Shown here: piece after piece, positions 1 to 5,790 of the stretch | Layout: every line of letters begins with the position of its first letter | Numbering within the stretch: position 1 is the first letter of the stretch | Assembly: GCA_937981945.1 (NCBI GenBank) | Contig: CALJNJ010000074.1 | Coordinates: 1 to 5,844, forward strand | From: an uncultured Caulobacterales bacterium | GTDB taxonomy: Bacteria > Pseudomonadota > Alphaproteobacteria > Caulobacterales > Maricaulaceae | DNA: 5,844 nt | Direction of reading: 5' to 3' | The notes under the pieces: generated by a model | Databases searched by the model: none | The model's input: only the letters and a program-made list of their open reading frames with translations | Told to the model about the DNA's origin: nothing | Program-made: the position numbers and the translations under genes

Positions 1-1
1 T

Positions 2-640
2 CTGGCGGGCGTAACCAACCTTATTCAAGTTTCCGCCATTGGCGCAAATGCAGAGTCGGACAGCATCTATTCCCGCACGAAAGCCGAAGCAGAATCTATC
101 CTCCAAAGCGCCGTGCCCACAGCCGATATTGTCAGGCCCTCCATCATGTTTGGACCTGAAGACGGTTTCTTTAATCGCTTTGCGAAAATGGCAACACTTT
201 CTCCTGTCCTGCCATTGATTGGCGGCGACACGAAGTTTCAACCGGTTTACGCCGGTGATGTTGCGCAGGCTATTGCAAAACTGGCAGGTCGCGGCACAAG
301 CGGCGAGACTTATGAACTGGGCGGGCCTCGAGTCTATGCCTTTAAAGAACTTCTGCAATTTATTTTGGAGACCACAGACCGAAAACGGTTTTTGGCACCT
401 GTCCCCTGGTTCGGCGCCGGTATGCTCGGCATGGCCGGAGAAATTGCAGGCGCTCTGCCATTTGTAAAACCGTTTTTAACACGGGACCAAGTGGCAAATT
501 TGAAAATAGATAATATCGTCTCGGAAGATGCCAAAGGATTTAACGATTTGGGCATTGATCCGGAAACCGTTGAATCCATCGTTCCGACTTATTTGGAACG
601 TTATCGCAAACACGGTCAGTTCCACGAAAAGACGAGCTAA
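2..640 (+). CDS. NDUFA9-like atypical SDR / NAD(P)-binding protein, 5' partial
   Basis: Reading frame open from base 2 to the TAA at 638-640; 212 residues are visible and the start lies upstream. Seen: an SDR-type active-site region, QVSAIGA followed by Y-x-x-x-K (YSRTK, window residues 23-27), then the RPSIMFGPEDGFFNRFA stretch and a QPVYAGDVAQAI segment. These are typical of the extended/atypical SDR proteins related to the complex I accessory subunit NDUFA9. Family members are usually somewhat over 300 residues, so about the first third, with the glycine-rich nucleotide-binding loop, is missing here. Bacterial members are usually annotated as NAD-dependent epimerase/dehydratase or complex I NDUFA9 family protein; their substrate is not established and I assign none. 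The stop is followed with no gap by the glycosyltransferase start, which suggests one operon. Sugar-nucleotide epimerases share the fold, but the motif wording favours the NDUFA9 branch. Confidence 0.85.
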   Translation: MAGVTNLIQVSAIGANAESDSIYSRTKAEAESILQSAVPTADIVRPSIMFGPEDGFFNRFAKMATLSPVLPLIGGDTKFQPVYAGDVAQAIAKLAGRGTSGETYELGGPRVYAFKELLQFILETTDRKRFLAPVPWFGAGMLGMAGEIAGALPFVKPFLTRDQVANLKIDNIVSEDAKGFNDLGIDPETVESIVPTYLERYRKHGQFHEKTS

Positions 641-2158
641 TTGCAGACGCGCTCTGAGACAAAAGTGACGGCAGAGCCAAACTTTCATACGCAAACTCTT
701 TGGCTCATTGGCGGGCTCTTTTTGATCAGGCTCCTCTTTCTCTTTATCTCGCCTTACAATCTCCACGGCGACGAAGCGCAATATTGGGCATGGTCCAAAG
801 ATTTGGATTGGGGGTTTTTCACCAAGCCGCCCGGCATTGCCGCTGTCATAGCGGCGACCACTTCTATTTTCGGCGATGCCGAATGGGCGGTCAGATTATC
901 ATCTCCGCTTTTGCACTCCGTCACCGCTTATGTGATTTATCGCACGACCCGGTTTGTTTTTTCGAGCGCCGCGGGTTTTTGGGCAGCAGCATTTTATTTG
1001 CTCATGCCGGCCGTTTGGCTCTCATCAGGTATCGCCAGTACGGATGTGCCGCTCTTATTATGCTGGGCCGTCGCGCTGAATGGATGGGTCCATTTGAGAA
1101 ACAGGCCTTCCGCCGGCCGGGCGTTTCAACTCGGTATGGCAATCGGACTGGGTATTTTGTGCAAATACGCCATGTTGTTCTTTCTGCCGGCGCTGATATT
1201 TGCGGTTGTCTTTGACGCCCTCACCCGCCGGGCCGTGATTTCGAAATACGGACTTTTGATTGTGCTTCCCATTCTGGCCTGGGTGACACCGAACATGGTT
1301 TGGAATATGGAGCATGATTTTGCGACGCTGGAACATACGGCCGCCAACGCAAAAATGGAAAACGGAGCGTCTATTCACCCCTTAAGCCTGCTCAAGTTTT
1401 GGGGCAGCCAATTGGCCGTTTTCGGGCCGGTGTCAGTCGTTTTGTTTTTGGGGGCGCTGCGCGCCGTGGTCAAAAAGCAAATAGAAAAACCGTCACTATT
1501 TGTGGCCGCTTTTGCGCTCAGCCCTCTAATCTTTATTTCCTTTCAGGCCTTGCTCGCCAAAGCCAATGCCAATTGGGCCGTCTCGGCATACATTGCCGCT
1601 TCCATACTAACGGCACATTTTTGCGTGACTCATTGGCCGAAGCTCAGACTTTGGACCCGCAACAGCCTGGCCATTCAAACCATGGCTTGCCTCGCCCTTG
1701 CGGCTGTTTACATGATGCCAAGCGCCGTTAACGCACTGGGGCGGGCCAATGACGTTAAACGAGTCAGAGCCTGGCCTGAGACTGTTTCGGTGATCTCGGG
1801 GCTTTATGAGCAAGGTCATGACGGGAATAGCTATAGAGCGGTTGCCACAGATAAGCGCATTCACTTTTACGGTTTGAATTATTATGGGATTGGCGAAACG
1901 GCGCCTTTATATATGTGGCTGCTGAAAGCTAAGCCTGTGAATAATCACGCGGAGATATCTCATCCCCTGCCCGCCGGCAGCGGCCCGGTCCTGATTTTGA
2001 ACTATGAAACTGAGTCTGAATATATTGACGCGCTCAAAGAAGATTTCGCAAGACTCGAAGCTTTGCCGCCTTTGGATATTGATCTGGGCGGCGGCAAGCG
2101 CCGTACCATCAAGCTTTTTGCCGGCTATGACTACAAGCCGACCACATCGCGATATTAG
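641..2158 (+). CDS. Family 39-type polytopic glycosyltransferase (ArnT/PMT-like)
   Basis: 505 residues from a TTG start. Hydrophobic segments lie at roughly 20-38, 66-76, 90-107, 111-127, 131-149, 163-192, 204-222, 256-275, 286-305, 312-328 and 344-361, followed by a soluble C-terminal part (about 365-505). The first periplasmic loop carries the acidic pair HGDEAQYW (Asp44-Glu45), the signature of GT-C enzymes such as ArnT and protein mannosyltransferases, followed by TKPPG (61-65) and later NANW (308-312). Known for the family: transfer of a sugar from a polyprenyl-phosphate carrier at the periplasmic face of the inner membrane; acceptors vary (lipid A, proteins, glycans) and cannot be read from this sequence. 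The TTG at 641 immediately follows the preceding TAA and has only a weak purine-rich stretch upstream (AAAAGACGAG); GTG at 665 is a possible alternative start that would remove 8 residues. The gene converges on the co-polymerase gene, with 4 nt between the stops. Confidence 0.85.
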   Translation: MQTRSETKVTAEPNFHTQTLWLIGGLFLIRLLFLFISPYNLHGDEAQYWAWSKDLDWGFFTKPPGIAAVIAATTSIFGDAEWAVRLSSPLLHSVTAYVIYRTTRFVFSSAAGFWAAAFYLLMPAVWLSSGIASTDVPLLLCWAVALNGWVHLRNRPSAGRAFQLGMAIGLGILCKYAMLFFLPALIFAVVFDALTRRAVISKYGLLIVLPILAWVTPNMVWNMEHDFATLEHTAANAKMENGASIHPLSLLKFWGSQLAVFGPVSVVLFLGALRAVVKKQIEKPSLFVAAFALSPLIFISFQALLAKANANWAVSAYIAASILTAHFCVTHWPKLRLWTRNSLAIQTMACLALAAVYMMPSAVNALGRANDVKRVRAWPETVSVISGLYEQGHDGNSYRAVATDKRIHFYGLNYYGIGETAPLYMWLLKAKPVNNHAEISHPLPAGSGPVLILNYETESEYIDALKEDFARLEALPPLDIDLGGGKRRTIKLFAGYDYKPTTSRY

Positions 2159-2162
2159 ATTA

Positions 2163-3980
2163 TCAATCCGTTTCCGATGACGGAAGCTCTCCGGTGTGCG
2201 GCGGCTCTGTTTGGATGCTTGGCTGCGCATAAGGGTTATTTCCCCCCATATCATAAGCAGCCGCGCCGGCAGCGGCGTAAGGCACGGGCGCATAGGCCTG
2301 AGGCGCTTCATACGCCTGCGGCGCGTAGGGCTGGGCCTGAGGTTGGGATTGGGGCTGCGGCTGAGGCTGATAAACCTGCGGATCCTGATAATAAGCGGCA
2401 GCAGGCCGGACCGGTTCGGGCACATAAGGCTGTTCGGTTCGTCTTGGGATATCCCGTCCATAACCGTCATGAATATCGGCGTCAGAAGCGCGGCGGCCGC
2501 GCACGCGCCGAGTAGGATCAGAATAAAGACGAGGATCTAAAAACACTCTCAGCAGTGCGATCATAAAGAGGGTGAACGCCCAGCCAATCATGATTAAAGC
2601 CATCATGATCTTTTTCATATTGCGGCCTTTACGCGGGAGAGTCGCCCAAGAAATCACTTTGACGTTCTCACTATTGGCCTCGGCCTGCTCTTGATTGACC
2701 AGAGCTTCCTGCTCTTTAAGCGTGTAGCCTTTGAGACGAACATCCAGGGTTTCGCGCTTTCGCAGCAAATTGGAATATTCAGGCCCTAAACGGCGAAGCT
2801 TTTTCACCTTGCCGTCAACGGCGCTTAGAAGCTGCTGAACGGTAAATTCTTTTTCGCGGTAAGAGTCTGCTGTTGATTGCAACATGTTTCGGCGAGTGAG
2901 CAATTCCTGATAAGTCGGGTTCGGCCCAACGCGGCGTCCGCCAATAGCCTTGCCGCCATTGGCTTGCTGCAGTGATTTTAGTTCGGAAATTTCCGCTTGT
3001 TTCGCCCGCACCGGATCACTGCCCGGCAAATATTTCGCCAATAATTGTTTCAGCTCCAGCTCGGCCTGCGCGACACGTTGTGAGCCTCTGTCATCCACGT
3101 AAAGATTGATCTGCGGCTCGGTATTACGCAGCTGAGCTTCTACAGCTGCCAGGGCAGCTTCTGTTTCGGCCATTAAAGCACTATTCGTATTCAGCTCCGC
3201 TCTCAGTGCCTCGGTTCGTTCGCCGGCGCCGGCGCGCTCGGAGTCAAAATCGGAAATATCATTGCGGCGCAGGAAATTGTTGAGATTAGCGTCAACCTCA
3301 GCCAATTGCTCTTCCGTGGCAATCCGGCGTTTGGCAAAAACGTCCGCAGCGCCTTCCACAAAAATGCTTTGGCGGTAATCCCGATAAGCCCGGATGAACG
3401 CGTTGAGCGTCTCAACAGCGATTTCTCCGTCTTCATGCTTATAGCCCAAATTAATGATCCCGGTTTTAGGCTGCGGGGTCACCCAAAAGTTTGTTTCAAT
3501 GGTTTTGAACAGTTCAACCCGGGCATTATTATAAGCGACAGGGTCATTGCTTTCTTCGGCGCGATCAATTTTTTCAAACGCATCTTCGGCAAAACGCTCT
3601 TTTCCGAACAGATCGACCATCTCGCCCATAACCTGCTCGACGACCGTATTATTTTTCATGATCGCGACTTCATTAAGCGTGATCGTATCCGGCGTCATTA
3701 AAACGCCCTGACTTTGAGCGCTGGTAACGGACTCATAAATATACTCGGAACCGGCCTGAACCAGAATACTGCCGGTCCCTTCATAGGTCCGTTTAATGTC
3801 CTTGGTAAAGTATACGGCCGGAATGATGCCCAGCAGCAGTAATGGGATCAACCATATTAGCTGCCTTAAAAAGGACTTTAGCATTTCGCCGAGACGGATA
3901 TTGGGCATGCCGTTGGCATAGTCGCCGACCGTCATATCACCGAAACCGGGCTCATATCCTGAAGGACCATATCGGGCCAT
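2163..3980 (-). CDS. GumC/Wzz-type exopolysaccharide co-polymerase (chain-length determinant), no kinase domain
   Basis: 605 residues. A cytoplasmic N-terminus (1-40) leads to the first membrane segment (about 41-59, WLIPLLLLGIIPAVYF). A Wzz-type domain follows (about 60-205, with the TYEGTGSILVQ strand), then long Ala/Glu/Leu-rich coiled-coil helices (about 212-290, 303-340 and 360-435). Next come the VISWATLPRKGRN approach and the second membrane segment (about 456-479). Family role: these inner-membrane proteins form a periplasmic assembly that sets polymer length and contacts the outer-membrane export channel. No Walker A/B kinase domain follows the second membrane segment, unlike Wzc. 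Instead there is a 125-residue cytoplasmic tail, basic at first (RRVRGRR), then rich in Pro, Gln, Ala and Tyr. The ATG start is supported by an AAGGAA ribosome site 5 nt upstream. It is divergent from the export lipoprotein gene, its expected partner. HfsA of holdfast synthesis has the same architecture, but I would not assign that symbol from sequence alone. Confidence 0.9.
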   Translation of the reverse strand: MARYGPSGYEPGFGDMTVGDYANGMPNIRLGEMLKSFLRQLIWLIPLLLLGIIPAVYFTKDIKRTYEGTGSILVQAGSEYIYESVTSAQSQGVLMTPDTITLNEVAIMKNNTVVEQVMGEMVDLFGKERFAEDAFEKIDRAEESNDPVAYNNARVELFKTIETNFWVTPQPKTGIINLGYKHEDGEIAVETLNAFIRAYRDYRQSIFVEGAADVFAKRRIATEEQLAEVDANLNNFLRRNDISDFDSERAGAGERTEALRAELNTNSALMAETEAALAAVEAQLRNTEPQINLYVDDRGSQRVAQAELELKQLLAKYLPGSDPVRAKQAEISELKSLQQANGGKAIGGRRVGPNPTYQELLTRRNMLQSTADSYREKEFTVQQLLSAVDGKVKKLRRLGPEYSNLLRKRETLDVRLKGYTLKEQEALVNQEQAEANSENVKVISWATLPRKGRNMKKIMMALIMIGWAFTLFMIALLRVFLDPRLYSDPTRRVRGRRASDADIHDGYGRDIPRRTEQPYVPEPVRPAAAYYQDPQVYQPQPQPQSQPQAQPYAPQAYEAPQAYAPVPYAAAGAAAYDMGGNNPYAQPSIQTEPPHTGELPSSETD

Positions 3981-4016
3981 GTAAATTCCTTAACAAAAAT
4001 GGTTAACGCGATATGG
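3967..4016 (-). repeat. 8-bp inverted repeat enclosing the co-polymerase translation start
   Basis: CCATATCG at 3967-3974 is the exact reverse complement of CGATATGG at 4009-4016, with 34 nt between. In the leftward transcript the two arms could pair and place both the AAGGAA ribosome site and the ATG in the loop. One arm lies within the first codons of the gene, the other in its leader. It could equally be a spaced operator for a dimeric DNA-binding protein, or chance: eight base pairs with a long loop is weak evidence. Confidence 0.35.
3986..3991 (-). promoter_or_regulatory. Ribosome binding site of the co-polymerase gene
   Basis: On the minus strand AAGGAA lies 5 nt before the ATG whose first base is 3980, a good Shine-Dalgarno match that fixes this start. 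It sits in the loop of a possible hairpin (3967-4016) described separately. Confidence 0.7.
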
Positions 4017-4087
4017 ACGCCCTAAATTTTAATTTTTCGTTATCCATTCTTGTTAACACTTCAAAAAAACAACTTTTCTCACCTTTT

Positions 4088-4091
4088 GAGG
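4088..4091 (+). promoter_or_regulatory. Ribosome binding site fixing the export lipoprotein start
   Basis: GAGG lies 8 nt before the ATG at 4100. It favours that ATG over the in-frame ATG at 4013, which has no purine-rich site before it and would put 29 residues in front of the signal peptide. Confidence 0.7.
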
Positions 4092-4099
4092 CCGAATTA

Positions 4100-5059
4100 A
4101 TGAAAAAGACCCGAAAAACACGCCAAATTATAGGCATACTTGGCGTTTCGGCCCTCCTTTTGGGGGGGTGTCATGCCCAAAAAGGGCCGAATCACCCCTA
4201 CAAAACGAATCACTTTGCACAGTCGAAATCGGCTCAACAGGGCTTTTACAAACCAACAAAGTTAAGAAAACCGCCAAAATTGCGCCGGGCGCCCATGCCG
4301 CCAAAGATTAATAAGCGCCGTCCCAAACCCACAAATAAGCGGGTTAGAAACGGTGAAAAAACCTCTTGGTTTGACCGTCTGAACGGCAATGCCCCGTCCC
4401 GTCATTTACCGATGATGATGCCGCAATTTCAGCAATGGGTCGAATATGAGCCGCAATATACTTTATACCCCGGCGATCAGATCGATATTGTGGTCTCCAG
4501 CGCGCCTGAATTATCCCGAACACTGACCGTCGGTCCGGATGGCCGTGTGGTTATGCCTATGTCCCCGCCGGTCATGGCGGCAGGCCGGACCATGACCCAA
4601 GTTCAAAATGAGCTGAAAGCCCATTTGGCGAAACAATTGCGGGATCCGACTTTATCCATCACGCCGAGAGCCTACGGGCCTCAGCAGATTTATGTGGGCG
4701 GAGAAATCGGCGCGCCGGGAACTTATACAATTCCGGGTCCGATCGGAGCGCTGGAGGCTATCTTTATGGCCGGCGGCCTGAGAGAATCGGCTAAGACCAA
4801 TCAAATTGCGGTTCTCAGACGGGCGCCAAATGGCGGAATGATGTTGCGGACCGTCAATATCGGTCACGGTCTGGATCAAATTTATCACTATAATGATGTG
4901 ATCCAGCTCAGACGCGGCGACATCATTTTTGTCCCGAAAACGCGCATCGCTGAGATCGGGTTATTTGTACAGAGTATACGAGCCACTCTGCCGGTGGACT
5001 TTAACTTGTCCTATCAATTCGGCGCGAATAACGGCGGTACGACCGTCGTTTCGCCCTGA
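4100..5059 (+). CDS. Wza/GumB-type outer-membrane polysaccharide export lipoprotein
   Basis: 319 residues from the ATG at 4100. A lipoprotein signal peptide is clear: basic start MKKTRKTR, hydrophobic core, lipobox LGGC with the lipidated Cys at 24; the +2 residue is His, not Asp, consistent with sorting to the outer membrane. A long, strongly basic and proline-rich linker (about 51-83) follows. The polysaccharide export domain spans about 115-192 (YTLYPGDQIDIVV, then TVGPDGRVVMP). An SLBB-type beta-grasp domain follows at about 195-280 (YVGGEIGAPGTYTIPG, then AIFMAGGL and RRGDIIFVP). The C-terminal segment (about 282-308) is the counterpart of the region that forms the membrane-crossing helix in Wza. 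Family role: oligomeric channel that carries capsule or exopolysaccharide across the outer membrane, docking onto the co-polymerase encoded divergently next door. It ends exactly where the stop codon of the Sel1 gene begins on the other strand. Confidence 0.92.
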   Translation: MKKTRKTRQIIGILGVSALLLGGCHAQKGPNHPYKTNHFAQSKSAQQGFYKPTKLRKPPKLRRAPMPPKINKRRPKPTNKRVRNGEKTSWFDRLNGNAPSRHLPMMMPQFQQWVEYEPQYTLYPGDQIDIVVSSAPELSRTLTVGPDGRVVMPMSPPVMAAGRTMTQVQNELKAHLAKQLRDPTLSITPRAYGPQQIYVGGEIGAPGTYTIPGPIGALEAIFMAGGLRESAKTNQIAVLRRAPNGGMMLRTVNIGHGLDQIYHYNDVIQLRRGDIIFVPKTRIAEIGLFVQSIRATLPVDFNLSYQFGANNGGTTVVSP

Positions 5060-5368
5060 TTAAGCAGCTTTTGTCGCTTTATCTGTGATCAGCTCGCGGT
5101 TCTGCTTGAGCCAATCACGCGCGGCGCGCTGAGCTGCCGTAATATCTTCAGGGGTCATTTCATACCCTAATTCTTCACGGTAAGCTTTGGCCGGCGATGA
5201 TCCCAGCATGGCTGCCAGGTTAAACCATTTATGAGCTTCCACATAATCAGGACCGCGATCTTCAACGTCTGTGGAATATATCAATCCCAGACGAAATAAA
5301 TCTTCGGAGCCCGCCCCATTTTGCACAGCCTCTTCGGCTTCGCGTACTTCAACTTCAGTAAAGGCCAT
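5060..5368 (-). CDS. Small Sel1-repeat (TPR-like) protein
   Basis: 102 residues from the ATG at 5366-5368, chosen because AAGGAGG lies 7 nt upstream; a TTG two codons earlier is a poorer choice since it would sit almost on that site. One recognisable Sel1-like helical repeat covers about 22-67 (DLFRLGLIYS, then YVEAHKWFNLAAMLG and AKAYREEL). A charged helix carrying AAQRAARDWL (about 72-90) and a Lys/Ala-rich end follow. No signal peptide or membrane segment is visible, so it is probably cytoplasmic. Short single-repeat proteins of this kind are widespread in alphaproteobacteria without a fixed function; Sel1 repeats usually mediate protein-protein contacts. It converges on the export lipoprotein gene with no gap, so the two transcripts must overlap unless one ends within a coding region. 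A functional link to polysaccharide export is not shown by the sequence. Confidence 0.85.
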   Translation of the reverse strand: MAFTEVEVREAEEAVQNGAGSEDLFRLGLIYSTDVEDRGPDYVEAHKWFNLAAMLGSSPAKAYREELGYEMTPEDITAAQRAARDWLKQNRELITDKATKAA

Positions 5369-5370
5369 TT

Positions 5371-5445
5371 TCAACCCTCCTTATTCACCACACCCCCGGG
5401 ATGTTCCGGACGTTCGCGAATGCTCATTTTTTCCCACCGAGCCAT
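5371..5445 (-). CDS. Possible 24-aa upstream ORF before the Sel1 gene
   Basis: A minus-strand frame opens at ATG 5445, with a second in-frame ATG at 5427, and stops at TGA 5371-5373, two bases before the Sel1 start codon. The shorter version reads MSIRERPEHPGGVVNKEG. Its last codons contain the AAGGAGG ribosome site of the Sel1 gene, so translation of one could affect the other. Base composition changes sharply from balanced (below about 5465) to very AT-rich beyond it, which fits a transcribed or coding segment here. The second ATG has a mediocre ribosome site (GGTGGGA ending 4 nt upstream), the first none of note. It may simply be untranslated leader. Confidence 0.22.
   Translation of the reverse strand: MARWEKMSIRERPEHPGGVVNKEG
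5376..5382 (-). promoter_or_regulatory. Strong ribosome binding site of the Sel1 gene
   Basis: Minus-strand AAGGAGG, a perfect Shine-Dalgarno sequence, lies 7 nt before the ATG whose first base is 5368. It decides the start of the Sel1-repeat gene. Confidence 0.8.
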
Positions 5446-5478
5446 CTCGCTTAATTGGAATTCTGCCGAGGTCGCATA

Positions 5479-5507
5479 AATATAAAGTTAATTTAGACTA
5501 TGGTTAA
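5479..5507 (-). promoter_or_regulatory. Candidate leftward promoter for the Sel1 gene
   Basis: On the minus strand TTAACC (5502-5507) and TATATT (5479-5484) are separated by 17 bp, matching 4 of 6 and 5 of 6 bases of the housekeeping -35 and -10 consensus. It lies about 110 bp ahead of the Sel1 start codon, in very AT-rich DNA where chance matches are common. Confidence 0.35.
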
Positions 5508-5565
5508 TGAAGCTTTATACTTGTTAAACTAAGTTATTATTGATTACTATTTGATTTTATTGTGC

Positions 5566-5581
5566 TTAAATTGCAATTAAC
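5566..5581 (+). promoter_or_regulatory. Perfect CtrA-box match (TTAA-N7-TTAAC)
   Basis: TTAAATTGCAATTAAC matches the full consensus of CtrA, the alphaproteobacterial cell-cycle response regulator. The right half-site forms most of the -35 hexamer of the rightward promoter candidate that follows, the usual geometry at CtrA-activated promoters in Caulobacter. A chance match in AT-rich DNA is possible, but the combination with a perfect -10 at correct spacing makes it more credible. Confidence 0.55.
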
Positions 5582-5605
5582 TCAAGAATATATGAAGTAT
5601 ATAAT
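5577..5605 (+). promoter_or_regulatory. Candidate rightward promoter overlapping the CtrA box
   Basis: TTAACT (5577-5582, 4 of 6 to the -35 consensus) is followed after 17 bp by TATAAT (5600-5605, a perfect -10). Transcription would begin near 5612 and run rightwards, giving a leader of about 180 nt to the ATG at 5791, or a short RNA if it ends near 5700. Confidence 0.55.
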
Positions 5606-5790
5606 AATTGCTAGACTTGTGGAAATGGTGAACGAGACCCCTCAAAAAAAGCCAATTTCAACTGATTTTTTTTGATTTTTCGGCTTTTTCAGCCATTTTT
5701 CCCATTTTGGGACATGCTGAACCGAACATAAATTTACCAAGCATTAGGGTTACCGGAGGGTTTAACATAGGGCTTCAAGGGATATTGCCG

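Larger units (their letters stand above)
3981..4099. promoter_or_regulatory. Divergent intergenic control region between the two export genes
   Basis: 119 bp separate the two divergently read export genes, so promoters for both should lie here. The segment is AT-rich, with A and T tracts. Two copies of GTTAAC (4002-4007 and 4052-4057) are spaced 50 bp start to start, about five helical turns. I could not find a -35/-10 pair with good spacing in either direction that I would defend; the promoters may be of a non-housekeeping type or activator dependent. Confidence 0.5.
5446..5790. other. Mostly non-coding intergenic region with an AT-rich core
   Basis: By hand count the stretch 5471-5610 has 30 G/C in 140 bases, far below the neighbouring genes. 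It holds the two opposing promoter candidates and the CtrA box. Right of these lie an interrupted inverted repeat (AAAAAGCC 5646-5653 with GGCTTTTT 5682-5689), an 8-T run (5666-5673), a small hairpin (GGCT/AGCC, 5682-5694) followed by five T, and a GGAGG (5755-5759) with no start codon at a useful distance. No gene is clearly visible. Confidence 0.6.

Noticed and set aside
2123..2141. CGGCT/AGCCG hairpin as terminator of the glycosyltransferase gene
   Set aside because: Only 5 bp, inside the coding region, and not followed by a T run in either direction.
2163..2540. Long rightward and leftward alternative frames opposite the Pro/Gln/Tyr-rich tail, with Arg-rich translations
   Set aside because: These arise from the low-complexity GC-rich codons of the co-polymerase tail; their translations are repetitive Arg/Gly/Leu runs without domain character.
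3306..3701. Rightward 131-codon frame inside the co-polymerase gene
   Set aside because: Opposite-strand shadow of a coiled-coil-encoding gene; no ribosome site or recognisable domain.
3990..4007. CtrA-like site in the divergent region (two TTAA motifs)
   Set aside because: The two TTAA half-sites are 9 bp apart, not 7, so it does not match the CtrA consensus.
4013..4099. Earlier in-frame ATG at 4013 as the start of the export lipoprotein
   Set aside because: It would add 29 residues before a textbook lipoprotein signal peptide, has no ribosome site, and would use up nearly all of the divergent promoter region. ATG 4100 has GAGG at 8 nt.
5271..5507. Rightward open frame of 78 codons antisense to the Sel1 gene
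   Set aside because: It lies mostly opposite a well supported gene with a perfect ribosome site and continues into AT-rich intergenic DNA; it has no ribosome site or family resemblance of its own.
5646..5689. Leftward intrinsic terminator (GCC...GGC stem with a T run on the minus strand)
   Set aside because: The stem has a 28-nt loop and half its pairs are A-T, and no leftward gene is visible to its right; better treated as a possible alternative structure in a rightward leader.
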